Below, piece after piece: positions 15,154 through 22,065 of a stretch of 39,817 nucleotides of DNA (positions within the stretch are counted from its first letter, which is position 1; each line of letters starts with the position of its first letter). Origin of the DNA: an uncultured bacterium (GTDB taxonomy: Bacteria > Verrucomicrobiota > Kiritimatiellia > RFP12 > CAIWXQ01); the NCBI GenBank assembly GCA_903861045.1, contig CAIOST010000394.1, positions 1-39,817 of the forward strand, given 5' to 3'. The position numbers and the translations under genes were made by a program. Below the pieces are notes generated by a model that saw nothing but the letters and a program-made list of their open reading frames with translations, made no database searches and had not been told where the DNA came from.

Positions 15154-17154
15154 ATGGCCCAAACGGTAAAGCCGGGCGAATTTGTGGTGGTGGGCGAGCG
15201 ACCGCTGGATGTCAGCGTGCCGTTGGGGGCGCGCCCGCGGGTGGGTACGGTTTTTCTCCGGACGCCGGGCGTGGTGACGCGTACGCCGATGCATGCCACG
15301 CAGCGTTTGGCTTGGGTAGACGCCCTGAATGAAGACCGGGTGATGCGCGGGGAAGGTCCGTTGTCGGAAGACGAGATCGAGGCGGAGTGGGCGCAATCGG
15401 TGGATCTGTTGTTTCACGACGGTAACATCCTGATTCGTCCGGATCCGACTGCCATGGCGATGGCCTTTCAGGCGGATGAGTTGCTGCAGCAGCAGTTGCA
15501 GGTGAGCAAGCGGCTCATCCGGTTTTTGAATGTGACCGACGAGCGGGTGCGCGGGGCCCTGCGGGCGCGGGGTGAGTATTGGCGCATGAGCGTGGTGCCT
15601 TTGCAGCCGGAGGCCATTCTGGCGCATATCGGGGCGGCGCGGGTGGCGATTGATGGTCTGCCGATCTACTATTACAACCAGACGAATGGCACGCGGCTGG
15701 TTACGTGGCAGGAGTTTGAGGGGTTGAAGAATCAACCCGATCATGTGCTGCGCAAAATGCTGGTCGAAATCAAGGCGTTCTGCGGACGGCGCAACCGGCA
15801 GGGAACCGCGGAGGTGGATTTCTTCCTCTCGCCGCCCGCGTTCGGGCGGCGCAATCTGGAGCAGGTGGATTTCGTTATTCTCGATAATCCGGCGTTGCGG
15901 CAGAAGCATGCCGAGTTGGCGGCGGCCTTCCGGGCGGCGGTGCCCGTAGCATTACGAGTGGATGACCCGGCGGACATCGAATGGCGCAATGCCATGTTTG
16001 CCGCGCTGATCAGCCGCCCCCATGAGACTTCTGCCAAGGAGGTGGTGCAGGGGCTCTCGCCCGAGTTCTTCCTGCAGATTGAGTGGTTGCCCGGGGCGTG
16101 GATTGAGGAGGGCGAACTGCTCTTGGATCCGGTCTTTGCGGATGCGGAGGAGAATGTGGCGGATGCGGAACTGCAGGCGATGTGTGATCTGCGGGCCCGG
16201 GAGTTCATTTTCAATTATGTGCGGGAGTTCGGCGATGTGGAATATGTGAACATTGGCCGGATCAACCGGACGCTCTCGCTGCGCCGCGAGGAGGCGCGCC
16301 GCAATACCGTTTATATCGCGGAAGTGAAACAGCTCGGCATTCCGGTGCCGGTGGTGCGCATTATCCGGCTGCAAAAGTGGGGCATTGGGGAGCATCTTAA
16401 CGATGGCGTGGATCTCCTGACCGCGATTCTGCGCGCGGAGGAGTATACGGATTATATTCTCGATCGCCGCATGGGTTGCCGCCAGTTGGGCATGAATCTG
16501 CCGCCGCATGTGAATACCCGGCGGATCAGTGAACGGTACACGGGGCAGAACAGCCGCTACTTAGGCCAGGCGTACTGGATTACCTATCTGGAACGTGATT
16601 ACGTCAGTGGGCGCGCCAGTGACAAACTGCCCGACGCGGCTTACCAGAATCCGGCCTTTGTCGTGCGGTTGGCGCGACTGCTGGGCGAGGCGGCGGCGGT
16701 GAATCTCATTGTGGGGCGCATGCGCAGCGACCGTACCACCGTGCTGTTTGATGATGGGGATGAGGTGATTCTGTTTGATGCCGAGGGGTTGCCCGCCTCC
16801 CTGGTGGTTTCCGACCATACCGGCACGTTCACCAATTATGAGGATGATTTCAGCCTGAACATTGAGGCCTATGCCGCCCCCGTGAACCGGCGTGCCGATA
16901 AACTGGCGGCGCACGCCGGCGCGTTTGCGCAGTGCTATCTGGACGCTTTCGTGTCGCGGTTCGTGCACATCCAGCAGGTGTACCGGGGGCGCAAGCGCGC
17001 GTTTGACTCGCTGTTTAAGCATCGGCCCTGGGATCCGGGCGGAAGCATGGCCTATCGCTGGTTGCATGTGCTGGAACGACTGGACGCGGCTGAGGCGTGG
17101 CAGATTGCGGAGCTGATTCGCCAGCACATCACGGTGTCGGACCAGCCGGGGTGA
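15154..17154 (+). CDS. Large conserved-looking protein of unknown function
   Basis: I do not recognise this 666-residue protein. It has no signal peptide, membrane segment or repeated domain. It is rich in charged residues and evenly folded-looking. Notable blocks: LLFHDGNILIRPDP near 86-99; YYYNQTNGTRLVTWQEFEGL near 170-190; IGRINRTLSLRREEARRNTVYI near 368-390; RTTVLFDDGDEVILFDAEG near 528-546 followed by VVSDHTGTFTNYEDDF. The acidic block next to a basic stretch recalls the metal/nucleotide loops of kinase-like folds, but I would not assign it. The gene is intact, has good codon use, an AAAAGGA ribosome site just before the ATG, and a possible promoter (TTGTCT near 15118). It converges with the phosphoesterase gene, 4 bases apart. 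Similar hypothetical proteins are probably present in related genomes. Confidence 0.8.
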   Translation: MAQTVKPGEFVVVGERPLDVSVPLGARPRVGTVFLRTPGVVTRTPMHATQRLAWVDALNEDRVMRGEGPLSEDEIEAEWAQSVDLLFHDGNILIRPDPTAMAMAFQADELLQQQLQVSKRLIRFLNVTDERVRGALRARGEYWRMSVVPLQPEAILAHIGAARVAIDGLPIYYYNQTNGTRLVTWQEFEGLKNQPDHVLRKMLVEIKAFCGRRNRQGTAEVDFFLSPPAFGRRNLEQVDFVILDNPALRQKHAELAAAFRAAVPVALRVDDPADIEWRNAMFAALISRPHETSAKEVVQGLSPEFFLQIEWLPGAWIEEGELLLDPVFADAEENVADAELQAMCDLRAREFIFNYVREFGDVEYVNIGRINRTLSLRREEARRNTVYIAEVKQLGIPVPVVRIIRLQKWGIGEHLNDGVDLLTAILRAEEYTDYILDRRMGCRQLGMNLPPHVNTRRISERYTGQNSRYLGQAYWITYLERDYVSGRASDKLPDAAYQNPAFVVRLARLLGEAAAVNLIVGRMRSDRTTVLFDDGDEVILFDAEGLPASLVVSDHTGTFTNYEDDFSLNIEAYAAPVNRRADKLAAHAGAFAQCYLDAFVSRFVHIQQVYRGRKRAFDSLFKHRPWDPGGSMAYRWLHVLERLDAAEAWQIAELIRQHITVSDQPG

Positions 17155-17158
17155 GTGT

Positions 17159-17893
17159 TCACCGCCCGGCGGCTAGACGCTGGGCTAGGCGTTCCGGGAG
17201 CCCCGCACGACGGTTTCTTTCCATGGCGGACGCCACGTCGTAGGCTACGCGGCGGAAGGTAATCGTGCGGCTTTCCAGGCAGTAGAGGAGATAGGAGCTG
17301 CGCGGGTCGCTGTCGCGTGGCTGTCCAACGCTGCCCGTGTTAATGAAATATTTGGTTCCCGGCACAATGCGGAGCTCTTCCGGTTGCCAGCGCAACACGT
17401 CGCGCCGTTTTTCAAAGACGAGTGGTACGTGGGTGTGGCCGTGGAAGCAGATGGTGGTGCGTTGGTAGGTGAAATGGGCGTCGGCATCCAGTTGGTCGAA
17501 CACATAGCCCCAGCGTTCCGGCACGTCCAAGGTGCTGTGTACGAGCGCAAAGCCGCCGACATTCTTGGTGAGCGGGAGTCCGCACAGCCAGCGCGCGTCC
17601 TCGTCGGAAAGTTGCCGACGGGTCCAGGCAATGGCATTGGCGGCCAGCGGCTGGAAGTCGCCGAGTTCCTCGTCGTCATGGGAGCAGTAATGGTCGTGAT
17701 TGCCGCACACCGTGGGGCAGTTGAGCTCGTCACGGATGATCCGAATGCATTCGACCGGGTCGGCATTGTAGCCGACGATGTCGCCGACACAGGCAAAGTC
17801 TGTGGCGCCCTGCTGGCGGGCGTCCTCGACCACCGCGCGCAGCGCCTCGAGGTTGGCGTGAATGTCGCCCAATATCGCGTACCGTCGGTTCAT
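17159..17893 (-). CDS. Calcineurin-like metallophosphoesterase (YfcE/MJ0936 type)
   Basis: This is a dimetal phosphoesterase with all five motifs in order: DIHAN (Asp10, His12), GDIVGYNADP (Gly37-Asp38), GNHDH (64-68), a histidine at VHSTLD (about 119), and HGHTHVP (151-155). The YNADPVECI and NTGSVGQPRDSDPRSSYLL phrases are typical of the YfcE/MJ0936-like diesterase subgroup; the physiological substrate is not predictable. Length 244 is normal. The gene follows ispD on the same strand (55-base gap) and may be co-transcribed with it. Confidence 0.9.
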   Translation of the reverse strand: MNRRYAILGDIHANLEALRAVVEDARQQGATDFACVGDIVGYNADPVECIRIIRDELNCPTVCGNHDHYCSHDDEELGDFQPLAANAIAWTRRQLSDEDARWLCGLPLTKNVGGFALVHSTLDVPERWGYVFDQLDADAHFTYQRTTICFHGHTHVPLVFEKRRDVLRWQPEELRIVPGTKYFINTGSVGQPRDSDPRSSYLLYCLESRTITFRRVAYDVASAMERNRRAGLPERLAQRLAAGR

Positions 17894-17948
17894 GTCGTTG
17901 CGATGCGGAGGGAGGGGGGGGATGCCCGGCGCCGTGGCCGGTGCTTGG

Positions 17949-18635
17949 TTAACTACCTTGGATTTTGAGCAGTGCCGCGGCGATGGTCAGGTCTTCCGCG
18001 GTGGTGATTTTCGGGTTGGCCCTTGGCCATTCCACCAGGCGGACCGCCTCACCCAACAATTCCACGGCGGCGGCTTCATCGGTGAGGACAGTCGCTTGCG
18101 CGGCGACTTTCGCATAGGCCTTCCGCAGCAAGTCCACCTTGAAAGTTTGCGGCGTTTGCACGGCCCAGAGTTTGTCGCGTTCGATGGTGCGCTCCACCGT
18201 GGAGCCGTGCTCCACGAACTTGATGGTGTCCACCACACGGGAGGCGGCCACCCCGGAACCAGCACGCTTGGCTGAGCGGATCGTTTCGGTCACCAGGTCC
18301 GGCGTGACGCAGGGGCGCGCGCCATCGTGCACGGCGACAATGCGGGTGGCGGGGTCGAGGGCTTGCAACCCGATGGCGACCGAGTCCTGCCGACGTGCGC
18401 CGCCAGCCACGACGGCGCGCATTTTGGAGATGCCAAACATTTGCACGACGCCGCGTGCCGCCACCAGTTGTTCTTTACGGACCACCAGGACAATCTGCTC
18501 GATATCATGGCACTGCTCAAAGGCCAGTAACGACCAGGCTAACACGGGGCGGGCGCCGAGCGACAGGAAGGCCTTGTCTGTGCCAACGCCCATGCGCTCG
18601 CTCTTGCCGGCTGCCACGATGATCGCGGAATTCAT
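17949..18635 (-). CDS. ispD: 2-C-methyl-D-erythritol 4-phosphate cytidylyltransferase
   Basis: IspD makes CDP-methylerythritol from MEP and CTP in the non-mevalonate isoprenoid pathway. Signatures: AIIVAAGKSERMG with the CTP-binding Lys (a later TDKAFL carries the second), AGGARRQDSVAIGL, VHDGARPCVTPDLV, and KLWAVQTPQTFKVDLL, ending with the NPKITTAEDLTIA motif. The 228-residue length is right for a monofunctional enzyme. GGAGAC precedes the ATG. An ispF gene is not adjacent. Confidence 0.95.
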   Translation of the reverse strand: MNSAIIVAAGKSERMGVGTDKAFLSLGARPVLAWSLLAFEQCHDIEQIVLVVRKEQLVAARGVVQMFGISKMRAVVAGGARRQDSVAIGLQALDPATRIVAVHDGARPCVTPDLVTETIRSAKRAGSGVAASRVVDTIKFVEHGSTVERTIERDKLWAVQTPQTFKVDLLRKAYAKVAAQATVLTDEAAAVELLGEAVRLVEWPRANPKITTAEDLTIAAALLKIQGS

Positions 18636-18769
18636 GGAGTCTCCTACAGTTGGGGATGGTCAGGTGCTAGGCGCACATCTTAAAGGTTTCACGTCCAGGC
18701 GGTCTCGTCCATACACTTCTGGCACGTTAGGGTTTTTCGTTTTGGCAAACAGGCTGTCGCGGGCGCGGG

Positions 18770-20926
18770 TCAGGTGGCGGCGGGTGCTCCGATCCAGTCG
18801 CGAATGGTTTCGTCCAAGGGTTCAATGGCCTGGATCGTGACGGTTTCGTCCCCCTGTTCTCCAGGGATTTGGGTGGACGTGCCCGGTTGGCACCCTTCCA
18901 GGCATTGTGCCAGCCGGCTTTTGCAGGAGATAATATTCAGCGCTTCATCCCGGTCCCACTCGCCCAGAATGCAGAAGGAGCTGCTGCGGCCGTCGGGGTA
19001 GGCGAGTTGCACACGCACACCCATGCCGACGCGGGCGGTGGCGACGTGGGCGAAGTTGGTGCCCTGCATCAACTTCAGTTCTTGTTCCATTTCCGACTGG
19101 CGCTGCAGCAGGAGGGCTTGGGCATGCTTGGCGGCGTGGTATTCGAAGTTTTCACGCAGGTCGCCGTAGCTGCGGGCCACCGCGATATCCTGGCTGGTTT
19201 TGGGTAATTCCACCTCGACGAGGCGCTTGTATTGGGTGCGGCGTTCCAGCAGGCTACGCCATGAGGTCAGGCGCTGGGTTGGTTTGGCGGCCGCCCCGCT
19301 GTTGTCAATGGCGCGACGGCGCTCCGCCAGAGCGGGCTCGAACTTGATCATGCGCCCCATCAGGGCGCGTTGCGTGGTGGCATCCCAGGCGGTGGAGGCC
19401 TGCACGCGGTCGAAGAGCGCACGGCGTCCCGTGGCGTCGAGTTCTTGCAAGATGGCGGCGAACCATTTGGTGTTTTCGAACAACTGACGCATGTGGTTCT
19501 GCATGCGAAGCTCCTCGCCGGAGAGGGAGGCTTCGACCAGGAGGATGGCATGCGCCAGCAGTTCCGAGAGTCCAGGCAGCGACCAACCGGTGAGGGCGTC
19601 GCGATGACGGAAGGTCCATACGACGAGGGTAGCGGGTGCCTGCGGGGAGAGCAGCAGTTCCCGGCAGCGGCTTTGCACGCTCGGCAAAGCGGGATGTTCC
19701 CGGAGCGCCTCCAGCGTCTCGGAGAGGAGGGAGAATGGCATTTCGTGCAGCACGGCCAGCAGGCGAGCCGGGGCGTCCTCCTCGGCCAGCAACATTTGGA
19801 TCATGCGGGCGATGTCTCGCGCGACTAGTCGCTGGGCGGCGGTCAGAAAGCGCTGTTTGTCCCACAGGTGCGCCCGCATTTCTGCCGGCGGCACCGCTTC
19901 GAGGCGGGAGCGGTCCATCAGTGCGGCTAGGCGCGCGTAGAGGGCTGGGTCGGTGTTCCAAGCACCCTTGGCGGCAAAGGCCAGTCGCTCGAGCAGCGTC
20001 GGACGGGCGGATTCCTCGAAGACGCCATTGGTGGCTTCGTAGTAAGACTCGACGCCTGTCAGGATTTTGGCGGGGTCGCGTTCGCGGGCGAAGTTGGCCA
20101 CCCACGTGCTGTCATAGTTGCGTGTCTGAGCATGCAGGATAATCGGATCGCTGCGTTTGGCCGGCATTTCGACCAGCGGATCGGACTTCAACCCTTTGCG
20201 GGCCCGCTCCCAGAACGATTTCCAGTCGGCGGCCGCCACGATGCGGTGTTCGGTCAGGAGTTGTTCCAGTCGGATCACGGAGAGCGCGCCAAAACTGCGC
20301 AACGCCATGCGTACGATCTCGTCCGACTGTTCGGTCACCAGCCTGGCGATTGCGGCGGGGTTGGCATGGCTTTGGGCCAGCAGGTGCGATTGATCAATGG
20401 GCGTGAGGGATTCTGCCGCCGAAGCGAAGGCGAGTTGATGGGCGGGCTTGCCGGCAAAGTCGAAGGAGAGCTTGCGATAGAAGGTGTCCACGCGTTTCAC
20501 GACGCCGAAGCCCCACGTCTTGTCCAAAAACATGGCGCCTGGACGGCATGCCAGGAGTCGCTCCAGCCGCAGCAAGGCCTCCGCCGGGGTATGATCGTTG
20601 AAACCGGCCGCATCTAGATAGGCGGCGGCATCGCGCTCCTTCCAGGTTTCGGCCAGCAGTTCGCGGCAGAAGAGGCCAAAGGCCCGGTCGGTCTCGTGGC
20701 TGGCAGCGCGGAAGCGCAGCAGGCGCAGCAGTCCGTCGCGGTCCGTCGCTTCCACCAGGGCGTCCTCCAGCATTTGTATGAAGTTGCTGGCGGCGGCGGA
20801 CTGGCCGGATGCCTGCAGGGCCCGGATCTCCTCGATCAGGGCCTCAACGGGGACTGGCCGTGCTTCCAGAGCGGTGAGAAATTGTGTTTCTTGCTGCGAG
20901 GTGGCGGCGGTGGAATCCGTGGGCAT
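18770..20926 (-). CDS. greA: Transcription elongation factor GreA fused to a long N-terminal domain
   Basis: The C-terminal 155 residues are GreA/GreB. The coiled coil contains AVARSYGDLRENFEY with the acidic tip Asp589 and Glu592, matching E. coli GreA Asp41 and Glu44. The C-terminal domain follows from about 640. GreA rescues backtracked RNA polymerase by stimulating transcript cleavage. The first 560 residues are unrelated to GreA; they look largely alpha-helical with repeated Leu/Ala-rich stretches, like a helical repeat. The same fused architecture (about 715 aa) is known for Chlamydia GreA, so it is a PVC-lineage trait rather than a local accident. I chose the ATG at 20926, preceded by AAGGAG; a start at 21022 would add 32 poorly matching residues. 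It may be co-transcribed with ispD (134-base gap). Confidence 0.88.
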   Translation of the reverse strand: MPTDSTAATSQQETQFLTALEARPVPVEALIEEIRALQASGQSAAASNFIQMLEDALVEATDRDGLLRLLRFRAASHETDRAFGLFCRELLAETWKERDAAAYLDAAGFNDHTPAEALLRLERLLACRPGAMFLDKTWGFGVVKRVDTFYRKLSFDFAGKPAHQLAFASAAESLTPIDQSHLLAQSHANPAAIARLVTEQSDEIVRMALRSFGALSVIRLEQLLTEHRIVAAADWKSFWERARKGLKSDPLVEMPAKRSDPIILHAQTRNYDSTWVANFARERDPAKILTGVESYYEATNGVFEESARPTLLERLAFAAKGAWNTDPALYARLAALMDRSRLEAVPPAEMRAHLWDKQRFLTAAQRLVARDIARMIQMLLAEEDAPARLLAVLHEMPFSLLSETLEALREHPALPSVQSRCRELLLSPQAPATLVVWTFRHRDALTGWSLPGLSELLAHAILLVEASLSGEELRMQNHMRQLFENTKWFAAILQELDATGRRALFDRVQASTAWDATTQRALMGRMIKFEPALAERRRAIDNSGAAAKPTQRLTSWRSLLERRTQYKRLVEVELPKTSQDIAVARSYGDLRENFEYHAAKHAQALLLQRQSEMEQELKLMQGTNFAHVATARVGMGVRVQLAYPDGRSSSFCILGEWDRDEALNIISCKSRLAQCLEGCQPGTSTQIPGEQGDETVTIQAIEPLDETIRDWIGAPAAT

Positions 20927-21155
20927 GCACAAGCTCCTTGGGCCGGCTGGCACAACTGCTTTGCCGGTAAACGGGAGTGATAGTAGCACAACGCCGCGGC
21001 AAAGGAAATAAAACAACCGCATACCCGCCGGGTAGACTCTTTATCTAAATAGCCACCTTGCGCGGGCTGGCCTCGGTGTGCTCGGCGTCTTCGCGTAAAC
21101 AGACATGGGTGAGCGGCAGGATGGTCCAGGGCCGGGGGGCCTGCCGGTCGCGCGA

Positions 21156-22064
21156 TTAGGCAATGCGTAGCAGCTTGCGCAGGAAGCTGACCAGCGGGGG
21201 GGTCAGCAGCAGGCAGGTCAGCAACCACGCGGGCAAGCCGATGCAGGGAAGACCGCCGATGCGGTCGAAAAGATACATGGGTTTCAAGGCAACCTCGATC
21301 GCGGGCAACGGCGCGCCGGGGAATAGCTGGAGCGGTACTTCCGGATGATGCGTTCCGGCGCGGAAAGGGACTTCGTAGGTGCGGCCGGCGTAGCGCACGA
21401 GCAGTAGGTGGGGTTGTGCGTCGAGGGCCAGCACTCGCCAGATCGCTTCGCCGGGTGCCGCCGCTGGCGTGGCATGGGCAATGGGGAGGAGTTGCCAGAT
21501 CGCGCGACCCTGATCGCCCAGCCAGGCGCCAACCCGGTCCCACGTGTTGACAGGTGCCACAGGTTTGGCTACCCCCACGTGCTGAATCCAGCCATTGACC
21601 GACATGATGCCCGGTGCCGGTGCCAGGTGGGCCATTTGACCAATCGCCGCGTGGGGAAACCGGGCGCGTACTTCCACCGCTTCCTGCAGGCGAGGGGGTT
21701 GATAGGCCAGGTGGGTGAATGCCCAGAGCCCCAGCAAGGCGACGGGCAGCAGTGCCATGAGGATCGGCAAAATGGTGCGCCGTACGGCCTGGCGTCTGAT
21801 CCGGAGGAGCACGGCCGCATGCCGCCGGATAGCTTCCGTATCCTGGCGATGCACGGCTTCCCGGCGTAGTTGTCGTTGGCGCTGTCGGTCGGTGGCCGCA
21901 CGGTGCAGCCATTCCTGGTTGGTCAACCATTTGCGCGCCAGCGCAAAGAGCAACGCCATGAGCAGCGCGACACAGCACAGCGCCAGATCGCGTGGCAGGT
22001 AGAGGATCCAGTCGCAGAGCCAGTCGGCGGTGGTGGCCAGCCAGGGAGGGAGGATGGTGGTCAT
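21156..22064 (-). CDS. Membrane protein with EMC3/YidC (DUF106)-like layout, function unknown
   Basis: The 302-residue product has a membrane helix at about 24-44, a very basic, Arg/Gln-rich helix at 48-95 (RQRQRQLRREAVHRQD... repeated RR/RH), a second membrane helix at 97-117, a long probably extracytoplasmic part (120-270), and a last membrane helix near 275-295 followed by a basic tail. A helix, cytoplasmic coiled coil, then two helices is the plan of the EMC3/DUF106 branch of the YidC insertase superfamily, though here a 150-residue domain separates the last two; this is resemblance of layout, not proven homology. The ATG at 22064 comes 1 base after the dikinase stop, so the genes are coupled. 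No family name can be given with certainty. Confidence 0.7.
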   Translation of the reverse strand: MTTILPPWLATTADWLCDWILYLPRDLALCCVALLMALLFALARKWLTNQEWLHRAATDRQRQRQLRREAVHRQDTEAIRRHAAVLLRIRRQAVRRTILPILMALLPVALLGLWAFTHLAYQPPRLQEAVEVRARFPHAAIGQMAHLAPAPGIMSVNGWIQHVGVAKPVAPVNTWDRVGAWLGDQGRAIWQLLPIAHATPAAAPGEAIWRVLALDAQPHLLLVRYAGRTYEVPFRAGTHHPEVPLQLFPGAPLPAIEVALKPMYLFDRIGGLPCIGLPAWLLTCLLLTPPLVSFLRKLLRIA

Positions 22065-22065
22065 G

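Noticed and set aside
18655-18795. Open - strand frame ending NVPEVYGRDRLDVKPLRC after the greA stop
   Set aside because: It reads like protein but has no ATG, GTG or TTG start before its last third and cannot be joined to greA without a frameshift; chance is likely.
20836-21978. 380-codon - strand frame across the membrane-protein gene and the greA start
   Set aside because: Rich in Arg, Pro and His, with no start signal; it overlaps better frames at both ends.
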